A DNA stretch of 64,000 nt from JAVBPE01 sp031549865. Its GTDB lineage: Bacteria; Bacillota_I; Bacilli_A; Acholeplasmatales; Anaeroplasmataceae. Positions 26,774-33,878 of this stretch are shown here, piece by piece (within the stretch, counting starts at the first letter, position 1; the number at the start of each line of letters is the position of its first letter). The notes beneath the pieces were generated by a model, which saw only the letters and a program-made list of their open reading frames with translations, was not told where the DNA came from and ran no database searches. The stretch is from positions 7,655-71,654 of the forward strand of contig JAVBPE010000001.1 in NCBI GenBank assembly GCA_031549865.1, given 5' to 3'. Position numbers and translations under genes: made by a program.

Positions 26774-27367
26774 TTAAGCAGCTTCTTCAATAGTTGGAAG
26801 AGTTATTGAAACATTACCATAATTTTTAATTTTAATCATAAGTTCTGCTGTCATCTTCATTCCAGGCATTATTTCCACTTCGGCTGTTATATTAAACGTT
26901 GCACCCTTACAATCTTCATCAATAACCATTACTGCTGTTTTGAATCCATATGTATTGCATGCTGCCTCTGATAAACTATATTTTCCATCTTCAAAAGTAA
27001 ATTCATCTGCATTAAAATCTGTTACATCTGTATTTAAATCTCCTAAAATACCTTCATCTTCAATTTCGATTTCTTTTGTCCATTTACCATTTGCTTTTGT
27101 GTATACATAAATAGTATCTCCTACTATTTCTCTATATGTTTCGCTTGAGCCCATAAATTCTGGTGTATAAATAACATTTTTATCTACTTTTTGAGTCATT
27201 TCAAAAATATATCCTGATACTGTAATTGACATTTCCATTTCATAATTTGCAGTTTCTGCTGACATATTTTCATTAAATTTTTCAAAAGCCGTTTTTTCTA
27301 CATTGTCACAAGATGTAGCAATAAAACAAGCAAAAATTGATACTAAAAACACAACTAATTTCTTCAT
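26774..27367 (-). CDS. Lipoprotein of unknown function
   Basis: A 197-residue predicted lipoprotein: MKKLVVFLVSIFACFIATSC with lipobox IATSC, then an acidic beta-rich domain with alternating hydrophobic strands (for example MEMSITVSGYIFEMTQKVD), suggestive of a LolA/LppX-like or similar barrel-sheet fold. I recognise no family. Start at ATG 27367 (AGGAG 8-9 nt upstream). It follows nadC by 20 nt and is probably in the same transcript; no link to NAD synthesis is evident. A related C-terminal remnant lies just downstream. Confidence 0.7.
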   Translation of the reverse strand: MKKLVVFLVSIFACFIATSCDNVEKTAFEKFNENMSAETANYEMEMSITVSGYIFEMTQKVDKNVIYTPEFMGSSETYREIVGDTIYVYTKANGKWTKEIEIEDEGILGDLNTDVTDFNADEFTFEDGKYSLSEAACNTYGFKTAVMVIDEDCKGATFNITAEVEIMPGMKMTAELMIKIKNYGNVSITLPTIEEAA

Positions 27368-27387
27368 ATTATTTTCTCCTAATATTT

Positions 27388-28203
27388 TCATTCAAATTTT
27401 AAAGATATGTCTAAAGCTTTTGAACTATGCGTTAAAGCTCCAACACTAATAAAATCAACACCTATTTTAGAAACACTATTAATTCTTTCTATAGTCATGT
27501 TTCCACTTGCTTCAAGCTTTTTCCCGTTATTCTTCTTTACACATTCGCTCATAAGTTCATTAGACATATTATCAAGCATTATTATATCACACTTTGTATT
27601 TAACGCTTCTAAAAATTGTTCTAATGTTTCAACTTCTACTTCGATTTTTGAATTCACCTTGCCATAAACAAGCTCAACTGCTTTTGTAATTGAACCAGCA
27701 GCTTTAATATGATTATCTTTAATCATAACCATATCAGAAAGCGAATATCTGTGATTTGTTCCACCTCCATCACGTACGGCTTGACGCTCCATATATCTAA
27801 GATTTGGAGTCGTTTTTCTTGTATCTAATATTGTTGATAACCCTTCAGTCTCTTTAACATATTTATTAGTATTTGTCGCTATTCCTGACATCCTTTGTAA
27901 TATGTTTAAAGCCACTCTTTCGCCTTTTAAAATAGTCCTCGTATCACCTTTTATAACCCCGATTAGATCTCCTTTTATTACTTTATCACCATTATTAAAA
28001 TTAAATTCTAAAGTATAATTTCCGCCCAACATCTCAAAAACACGACTAACATAATTTAATCCTGAAATTATTCCTTCATCTTTAGCAATAAATTTTGCAA
28101 AAGAATAGTCATCTTTACTAACTATGTTGTCTGCAGTGATATCACCATTTGGCATATCCTCATTTAAGGCATTTTTTATAATTTCATCAATAATTTTATC
28201 CAT
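27388..28203 (-). CDS. nadC: Nicotinate-nucleotide pyrophosphorylase (quinolinate phosphoribosyltransferase)
   Basis: A 271-residue NadC, which turns quinolinate and PRPP into nicotinate mononucleotide, the entry to NAD by the de novo route. Signatures: NEDMPNGDITADN, GVISGL-like GIISGLNY, ERVALNILQRMSGIAT, LDTRKTTPNLRYMERQAV, RYSLSDMVMIKDNHI, VEVETLEQFLEAL, IMLDNMS, LEASGNMT, and GVDFISVGALTHS. All PRPP/quinolinate-binding basic residues appear kept. It lies 11 nt after nadB; nadA is absent from this cluster. Confidence 0.95.
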   Translation of the reverse strand: MDKIIDEIIKNALNEDMPNGDITADNIVSKDDYSFAKFIAKDEGIISGLNYVSRVFEMLGGNYTLEFNFNNGDKVIKGDLIGVIKGDTRTILKGERVALNILQRMSGIATNTNKYVKETEGLSTILDTRKTTPNLRYMERQAVRDGGGTNHRYSLSDMVMIKDNHIKAAGSITKAVELVYGKVNSKIEVEVETLEQFLEALNTKCDIIMLDNMSNELMSECVKKNNGKKLEASGNMTIERINSVSKIGVDFISVGALTHSSKALDISLKFE

Positions 28204-28214
28204 AAAAATCCTTT

Positions 28215-29720
28215 CTAATTTACTCTATAATGACTTCCAATTGATTCTTTTCTTTCTATTGCAGCATCAATAATCATTAAAGCGACTGTTACCATATTTA
28301 ATGTTTCATAATAATATCTTGATAAAACATTAATCTTAACAAGATTATCATAATGTCTTTGTATTATTTTTTTAGCAATTTCTAAGCCTTCTAAAGTACG
28401 GACAATAAAAACATATTTATCCATTACTTCTCTTATTTCAACTCTAATTGATTTAAAATTAAATGGTTTTGATTCTAGTTTCATATCTGGAAGTATTACA
28501 TCAATTTTTCCAAATTTTGATTTATCATTATTTATTTGATCAGCAGCACGCTTTCCAAATACAACGCATTCTAATAATGAATTAGAAGCTAAACGATTAG
28601 CCCCATGAACACCGCTATTTGCACATTCACCAACTGCATATAAATTCTCCATTGAAGTACGACCGTATAAATCAGTAGTTATTCCACCACAAATAAAGTG
28701 CTCTACCGGTTGGACTGGAATAAAATCTGTTGCCATATCTATTTTACATTCTTGGCATTTTTTATAAATTGTTGGAAACCTTTGCATCAAAAAATCTTTA
28801 TCTTTATGTGTAATGTCTAAATATACGTGATCAGACCAAGTATCAAACATTTCTCTATAAATTGATTGACTCACAATATCACGTGGAGCTAGCTCTAATT
28901 GTGGAGTATATTTTTCCATAAAACGCACACCTTCAATGTTTTTTAAATAAGCGCCTTCACCTCGAACTGCTTCACTAATTAAAAACTTTTGTCCAATTTT
29001 TTCTTCTTCATATAAAGCTGTTGGATGAAATTGAACAAATTCCATATTTGAAATTTCTACGTTTGCTCTTTTAGCCATCGCAATTCCATCACCAACTGAT
29101 ATTTTATCATTAGTTGAATTTTTATATATTCCCCCAATTCCTCCAGTTGCAAGGACAATTCTATTTGCTAAAACATATATTTCTTCATTTAAATGATTTA
29201 TAACAATTACACCTAATGCCTTATTGTCATTATGTAATAACTCAATAGCCATTTCACCTTCAAATACTTTAATATTTTCTTTTGTTTTTAAAGTATTTCT
29301 TAAATCATTCATTACACATGCACCAGTCGCATCTTTACCAGCATGCAATATGCGGCGGTTTCTATGTCCGCCTTCCATAGTTCTTAGGAGATTTCCTTTT
29401 TCATCTTTGTCAAAATTAACACCTAAATTAGTCAACCTGCTAATGTTTTCCTCAGCTTCTCTAACTAACACCTCAACAGCGTCATAATTATTAACAAAAC
29501 TTCCAGCCTTCATAGTATCTTCGATATGTCCAACTAATAATTCTTCTGTCGAATCTACTTCGGCGCATATTCCACCTTGTGCTAATTGAGAAGATCCTGA
29601 CAACATACCATCTTTTAAAAACATTCCAACCGTTAAGCTTTCATCAATGTTTAAAGCTGTGTATATTCCAGCTAATCCTCCACCTAAAACTACTACATCA
29701 AATTGTCTTATTTCTTTCAT
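28215..29720 (-). CDS. nadB: L-aspartate oxidase
   Basis: FAD flavoenzyme (501 residues) oxidising L-aspartate to iminoaspartate. FAD loop GGGLAGIYTALN (about 12-23), SGSSQLAQGGICAEV, HAGKDATGACVM, FVQFHPTALY, RGEGAYLKN, the active-site RDIVSQSI, FICGGITTDLYGRTSMENLY, GVHGANRLASNSLLECVVFG. These distinguish it well from succinate dehydrogenase flavoproteins (dedicated SSQLAQGG and short C-terminal helix domain). It lies 23 nt after the Smr gene and 11 nt before nadC. Confidence 0.94.
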   Translation of the reverse strand: MKEIRQFDVVVLGGGLAGIYTALNIDESLTVGMFLKDGMLSGSSQLAQGGICAEVDSTEELLVGHIEDTMKAGSFVNNYDAVEVLVREAEENISRLTNLGVNFDKDEKGNLLRTMEGGHRNRRILHAGKDATGACVMNDLRNTLKTKENIKVFEGEMAIELLHNDNKALGVIVINHLNEEIYVLANRIVLATGGIGGIYKNSTNDKISVGDGIAMAKRANVEISNMEFVQFHPTALYEEEKIGQKFLISEAVRGEGAYLKNIEGVRFMEKYTPQLELAPRDIVSQSIYREMFDTWSDHVYLDITHKDKDFLMQRFPTIYKKCQECKIDMATDFIPVQPVEHFICGGITTDLYGRTSMENLYAVGECANSGVHGANRLASNSLLECVVFGKRAADQINNDKSKFGKIDVILPDMKLESKPFNFKSIRVEIREVMDKYVFIVRTLEGLEIAKKIIQRHYDNLVKINVLSRYYYETLNMVTVALMIIDAAIERKESIGSHYRVN

Positions 29721-29743
29721 AAGAAATCACATCTTTCCTTATA

Positions 29744-30064
29744 TTATAAAACTACTATTATTATTCCTTTATTTCTAATTTTCTTCTCTGTTTCACTAAT
29801 TAACTCTTTATATTTAAAATCCTGATACTTCTTACAAAATATATCTAATTCTTCGCCACATATAAAATCTTTAATTATATTTTTGTTTTTTATTTCATTT
29901 AAAAAATCAATGGCATTGTCTTTGATCTTATGGGTTTTACCAGTAGAACCATATCCAACAATAACTTTTAATATTTTCGATTTATTCTTTTTAGCTAAGC
30001 TAATCATTTTTTCTAATTGAATAATAGCAGCATTACTATTATAGCCATGTAAGTCTAATTCCAT
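29744..30064 (-). CDS. Small Smr-domain protein
   Basis: A 106-residue protein that is essentially a lone Smr domain: LDLHGYNSNAAIIQLEKMI and ILKVIVGYGSTGKTHKIKDN match the LDLHGxxxxEA...L and the (T/V)GxGxHSxxG core. Smr domains nick or cleave nucleic acids; in MutS2 they act on collided ribosome mRNA or DNA. Here the usual H of GxGxHS reads GYGSTGKTHK, a variant, so activity is uncertain. Five nt after the flavin-reductase-like gene, 23 nt before nadB. Confidence 0.78.
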   Translation of the reverse strand: MELDLHGYNSNAAIIQLEKMISLAKKNKSKILKVIVGYGSTGKTHKIKDNAIDFLNEIKNKNIIKDFICGEELDIFCKKYQDFKYKELISETEKKIRNKGIIIVVL

Positions 30065-30069
30065 AATAC

Positions 30070-30507
30070 TTAACTTAAATCAGACATATGTAAAAATTCT
30101 ACATCTATCTCATTATATTTAATAATTCGTCCATAAACTAAATTATCTTCATTTAATTCTTTTAATTTAATGATGTCAATAACTTCTACAATCATTTCAT
30201 TTTTAGCATTTTTTATTGTTATAGCGTTACCATCTAAATTAATATCAATATTTTTCAATTTATTAATTTCATTTGAATGATTTTCTCCAATTTTTAAGGC
30301 AATCTTTGCTTGATCAATGCTAAGAGCCGATACTCCAATAATATCATTAACTTTTATATTATTGCCAGTTACACTTTGCGCTCCAGCTAAGAAAACAATT
30401 TTATCATAATCAACTTGCATCGCCCATGCACATGTAAAAGCATAATCTCTATCATTCTTTTTATAAGCAACAATATTTATTGTATAATCAAAAGCTTTAA
30501 AATTCAT
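30070..30507 (-). CDS. Flavin reductase-like FMN-binding protein
   Basis: A 145-residue split-barrel flavoprotein: MNFKAFDYTINIVAYKKNDR, DYAFTCAWAMQVDYDKIVFL and SVTGNNIKVNDIIGVSALS match the flavin_reduct domain, with the N-terminal T-(W/C)A-M-Q substrate strand and the later GVSALS turn. Likely NAD(P)H:FMN reductase or an FMN-bound oxidoreductase. Start at ATG 30507 (AAGGAG 8 nt upstream). It probably opens the transcript that continues through Smr, nadB, nadC and the lipoprotein, as intergenic gaps are 5-23 nt. Confidence 0.75.
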   Translation of the reverse strand: MNFKAFDYTINIVAYKKNDRDYAFTCAWAMQVDYDKIVFLAGAQSVTGNNIKVNDIIGVSALSIDQAKIALKIGENHSNEINKLKNIDINLDGNAITIKNAKNEMIVEVIDIIKLKELNEDNLVYGRIIKYNEIDVEFLHMSDLS

Positions 30508-30544
30508 AAAATCGACTCCTTTATTATAATTATACAACGAAACG

Positions 30545-30576
30545 ACAAAAATGAAAACCAATAAATTAGTTTTCAT
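30545..30576 (-). terminator. Terminator of the second feo operon
   Basis: Stem ATGAAAAC (30551-30558) / GTTTTCAT (30569-30576), 10-nt loop, with a short U-tract on the minus strand. It overlaps the 3' end of the Cys-rich companion gene and precedes the flavin-reductase gene. Confidence 0.6.
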
Positions 30577-30712
30577 TATTTTTCTTATTCATGCAATTAT
30601 CTTTCTTTTTGCAATAGCTACAATTCTTACATTTATTTTTTCTTTGTAACATTATTAAAAAAATTATTATAATTCCTAAGATTATACAAATTACAATATC
30701 TGCTGGTGTCAT
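30566..30712 (-). CDS. FeoB-associated Cys-rich membrane protein, second copy
   Basis: A 48-residue protein: MTPADIVICIILGIIIIFLI transmembrane helix, then a Lys/Cys tail CKNCSYCKKKDNC. Same design as the 12345-12488 protein. Its ATG overlaps the feoB stop as ATGA, proving tight coupling to feoB. Presumed accessory in Fe2+ uptake or delivery. Confidence 0.82.
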   Translation of the reverse strand: MTPADIVICIILGIIIIFLIMLQRKNKCKNCSYCKKKDNCMNKKNNEN

Positions 30713-32700
30713 TTCATAACCACCATTCCTATTATTCCTATAATACTAGCTAATATAAGAGCCAGTGTTGTTTGAAATAATACTGCAAATAAAGTTTTCT
30801 TTTTACTACCAAGTTCTTTTCTCATTGCGCCTATTGCTGCAACACATGGGGCACTAAATAGATTAAATACCATAAAGGCATAAGCAGAAAATGGATTAAA
30901 GAAGCCAAAAACTCCTTCGCGAGCAAATAATAGGGCCGAATCAATTTCATCAACAGTACTAAGTTTATTAATAATTGCCATTGATGAAACGACTTGTTCT
31001 TTTGCAATTAAACCTTGTACAGCCGATACAGTTGCTCCCCAAGAATTATGTCCCCCACAAACGAAATAAAATAACCATGAAAAACATTTTCCAATTGATG
31101 CCAACATAGAATCTTCTATATCTATTCCATACTCTAATTTAAAATTAAAACTCGATAAAAACCATACTATCACTGAACATAAAAGTATTATTGACCCAGC
31201 CCTTTTAAAAAACTCTAATACTTTTTCAAAAACATCTCTTAAAATGTATTTTGGCTTTGGTAATTTATATTCCGGTAATTCTGATATAAATGTGTTATTT
31301 TTTTCAACAAAAATGAATTTTTTCATTAAAAGAGCACTAAGCACAATAACTATAATTGCAAAAAAATATAAACTCGCCGATACAAGTCCACTATATTGAT
31401 CAAAAAATGCTCCCGCAAACAAAGCAATAATTGGAAGCTTTGCTGAACAAGGTATAAATGGAGTTAATATTACAGACATAGTTCTTTCATCCTGATTTTC
31501 AATTGTCCTACTACTCATAATACCAGGTACCGAACAGCCACTACCAACAATAAACGGTATCAAACTTTTTCCACTAAGCCCAAATTTAACAAATAAGCGA
31601 TCTAAAAAGAAAGCTATTCTAGACATATATCCTGAAGTTTCAAGTAACGCAATACATAAGAATAAGATTATTAACTGCGGTATAAAATTTAATACTGCGC
31701 CTATTCCTGATAATATTCCATCACAAAGCAAACTTATTAACCATTCTGATGTATTAATACTTACTAAAAAATTATTAAATGAGGGAATTAAAATATCATC
31801 AAATAAAGAAGATACTGCTTCAACTGTAAATGAACCAATTACTCCTACGCTTAAATAATAAACTAAAAACATAATTATAACAAATATAGGGATTGCTGCA
31901 TATTTATTTAATATCACTTTATCTAATTTATCAGTAAATGATTCAATTGAATGATCTTTAATATAAACATTATCTCTTACTGTTTCTATAAAATCATATC
32001 TCAATGAAGCAAATAATTGTTCTAAATCCATTTCATAAATATTTTCTAAATCTAATCTTTCATTATTTATTAAACTACTTGATTCATATTTTTTTATTAA
32101 AATATCTTGTTGTAAAATATTAACCGAACTAAAGCGAGGGTGATCAAGATTAATACTTTTTTCAATTTTTGAAATAGACGATTCAACATCAAGTGGATAT
32201 ATTTTTACAATTTCTCGTTTTTTATTTAGATTATCCTTTAAGTCAGAAATAACCTCTTCTAAACCTTCATTTTTAAATGCCGATATTTTATATACCTTCA
32301 CTTTAAGCATTTCACTTAAACGCTCTACATCTATTTTAATATGTTTACGCTCAAGCATATCACACATATTTAATAGTACTATAACATTTGTATTCAACTC
32401 TAATAATTGAGTAGTTAAATATAAACTACGTTCTAATGAAGTTGCATCTATTATATTAATAATTAAATCTGGTTTTTCTTCATAAATAAATTTTCTTGAA
32501 ACTTCTTCTTCTAAAGTGTAAGGCGATAATGAATATACGCCTGGTAAATCTACTAATTCATAGTCTGTCCCTTTTATTTTACCTTCTTTTTTTTCGATGG
32601 TAACTCCTGGCCAATTCCCTATTTTTTGATTTAAACCCGTTAGTAAATTAAATAAAGTTGTTTTCCCACTATTTTGATTTCCAACTAAAGCTATTTTCAT
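30709..32700 (-). CDS. feoB: Ferrous iron transporter FeoB (second copy)
   Basis: A 663-residue FeoB: G1 GNQNSGKTT, WPGVTIEKKEG, DLPGVYSL, NMCD (G4), SAFKNEG; gate motifs LIPFIVGSGCSVPGIMSSRT and AFMVFNLFSAPCVAAIGAM. It is 70 residues shorter than the first copy (733), mainly at the C-terminus and periplasmic loops, and diverged enough to be an old paralogue rather than a recent duplicate. feoA precedes it with no gap and the Cys-rich companion overlaps it by 4 nt. Confidence 0.94.
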   Translation of the reverse strand: MKIALVGNQNSGKTTLFNLLTGLNQKIGNWPGVTIEKKEGKIKGTDYELVDLPGVYSLSPYTLEEEVSRKFIYEEKPDLIINIIDATSLERSLYLTTQLLELNTNVIVLLNMCDMLERKHIKIDVERLSEMLKVKVYKISAFKNEGLEEVISDLKDNLNKKREIVKIYPLDVESSISKIEKSINLDHPRFSSVNILQQDILIKKYESSSLINNERLDLENIYEMDLEQLFASLRYDFIETVRDNVYIKDHSIESFTDKLDKVILNKYAAIPIFVIIMFLVYYLSVGVIGSFTVEAVSSLFDDILIPSFNNFLVSINTSEWLISLLCDGILSGIGAVLNFIPQLIILFLCIALLETSGYMSRIAFFLDRLFVKFGLSGKSLIPFIVGSGCSVPGIMSSRTIENQDERTMSVILTPFIPCSAKLPIIALFAGAFFDQYSGLVSASLYFFAIIVIVLSALLMKKFIFVEKNNTFISELPEYKLPKPKYILRDVFEKVLEFFKRAGSIILLCSVIVWFLSSFNFKLEYGIDIEDSMLASIGKCFSWLFYFVCGGHNSWGATVSAVQGLIAKEQVVSSMAIINKLSTVDEIDSALLFAREGVFGFFNPFSAYAFMVFNLFSAPCVAAIGAMRKELGSKKKTLFAVLFQTTLALILASIIGIIGMVVMK

Positions 32701-32949
32701 TTACTTCACCACCTTAACATCAATATTCTTAGCATCATTTTTACGAATACATAATTCATAACCACGAATATAAATATCAATGGGATCTCCTAAAGGAGCA
32801 ATTTTTTTTACCATTACTTCTGCGCCTTTTGTAATCCCCATATCTAATAATCTACGACGCAATGCTTTATTATCATTATGTATGTCCAATACTATAGCTT
32901 TTTGACCCTTTTTTAAATCAGCTAAGTGTGTATCGATTTCGATTTTCAT
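32701..32949 (-). CDS. feoA: FeoA domain protein (second locus)
   Basis: An 82-residue FeoA: KGQKAIVLDIHNDNKALRRR, LLDMGITKGAEVMVKK, IAPLGDPIDIYIRGYELCIR. Start at ATG 32949 (GGAGG 5 nt upstream) rather than the upstream ATG at 32985, which sits inside an inverted repeat. It directly abuts feoB2 and is driven by the operator-containing promoter at 33001-33060. Confidence 0.92.
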   Translation of the reverse strand: MKIEIDTHLADLKKGQKAIVLDIHNDNKALRRRLLDMGITKGAEVMVKKIAPLGDPIDIYIRGYELCIRKNDAKNIDVKVVK

Positions 32950-32966
32950 ATTACCCTCCAAAAAAA

Positions 32967-32987
32967 TAATGCATAAATTATGCATTA
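32967..32987. promoter_or_regulatory. Perfect 10-bp inverted repeat in the feo2 leader
   Basis: TAATGCATAA-A-TTATGCATTA, 18 nt upstream of the feoA2 start. On the minus strand it is followed by a T7 run, so it could be an attenuator hairpin or a second regulator's operator. It has no counterpart at the first feo locus. Confidence 0.55.
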
Positions 32988-33000
32988 TCTATAGTAATCT

Positions 33001-33060
33001 TAGTTTTGCCTAGTTTACCATAGGTAACTATAGTTTACCATAAGCAACTAGATATTTCAA
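33001..33060 (-). promoter_or_regulatory. feo2 promoter with tandem iron-regulator-type operators
   Basis: Minus strand: TTGAAA (33055-33060), 17 nt, TAAACT (33032-33037). Two abutting 20-bp boxes, TAGTTTACCATAAGCAACTA (33031-33050) and TAGTTTACCATAGGTAACTA (33011-33030), plus a half box at 33001-33010. The first lies between -35 and -10, exactly as at the feo1 promoter. Shared boxes imply one metal-sensing repressor for both loci; none is encoded in the window. Confidence 0.75.
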
Positions 33061-33828
33061 TCAAAATAACATATCAAATGTCATCATTATAATAAAGCCC
33101 ACTATAAAGGCAATACTTACTTCTCTATGCTTCTCATTTTTAGTTGCCTCAGGTATTAACTCATCCATAACAACATAAAGCATTGACCCGGCAGCAAAGG
33201 CTAAAAAGAGTGGCATATAATCTGTTAAAAATTTAGATAATAAAACTCCAATAATTGCAAAAATAGGTTCTACTATACCACTTAAAGATCCAAAAATAAA
33301 ACTTTTATTCTTATTTTTATTTATAGCATAAAAAGGTAGCGATACCGCCGCCCCCTCAGGCACATTTTGAATCCCAATTCCAAGCGCAAGCATAAGGGCC
33401 GGAATTATACCATTAATTTCTTGATTTAAAGCAATCCCAAATGCAAGACCTACTGCCAATCCTTCAGGGATATTATGCAATGTTACGGCACTAAAAAGTT
33501 TTAAAGTTGAACCATATTTTTCTTTTTTAAAACTTTTTAAATTAGAAGATATTATTTTATCGACAATTATTAAAGTTATTGATCCTAATATGATTCCTCC
33601 GACTATACTTATAACTGGATTAATCAAACCATCTTTAGCAAAATCAATAGCTGGAAGTATCATTGACCAAATTGAGGAAGCAATCATTATTCCACTAGCA
33701 AAACCAAGCATTATATTTTGAAATTTGTCATCTAAATTTTTCTTGAAAAAATAAACGAAAGCTGCACCAGTAATTGTCATTAAAAATATAAATGATATTC
33801 CTAGTATAACTAATAAAATCCCTTGCAT
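33061..33828 (-). CDS. ZIP-family divalent metal transporter
   Basis: A 255-residue membrane protein with eight predicted helices. Transmembrane segments 4 and 5 carry the metal-path motifs TLHNIPEGLAVG and GIQNVPEGAAVS (HNxPEG / QNxPEG) of ZIP transporters, which import Zn2+, Fe2+ or Mn2+. The first cytoplasmic loop lacks a long His-rich stretch. GGAG lies 7 nt before the ATG. It sits directly upstream of the feo2 promoter, whose -35 abuts its stop codon; metal homeostasis clustering is suggestive, but ZIP itself has no visible operator. Confidence 0.9.
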   Translation of the reverse strand: MQGILLVILGISFIFLMTITGAAFVYFFKKNLDDKFQNIMLGFASGIMIASSIWSMILPAIDFAKDGLINPVISIVGGIILGSITLIIVDKIISSNLKSFKKEKYGSTLKLFSAVTLHNIPEGLAVGLAFGIALNQEINGIIPALMLALGIGIQNVPEGAAVSLPFYAINKNKNKSFIFGSLSGIVEPIFAIIGVLLSKFLTDYMPLFLAFAAGSMLYVVMDELIPEATKNEKHREVSIAFIVGFIIMMTFDMLF

Positions 33829-33878
33829 ATAAACACTCCCATATTATGAAATGTGTTTATAGAATAGTTGACTCTTTA

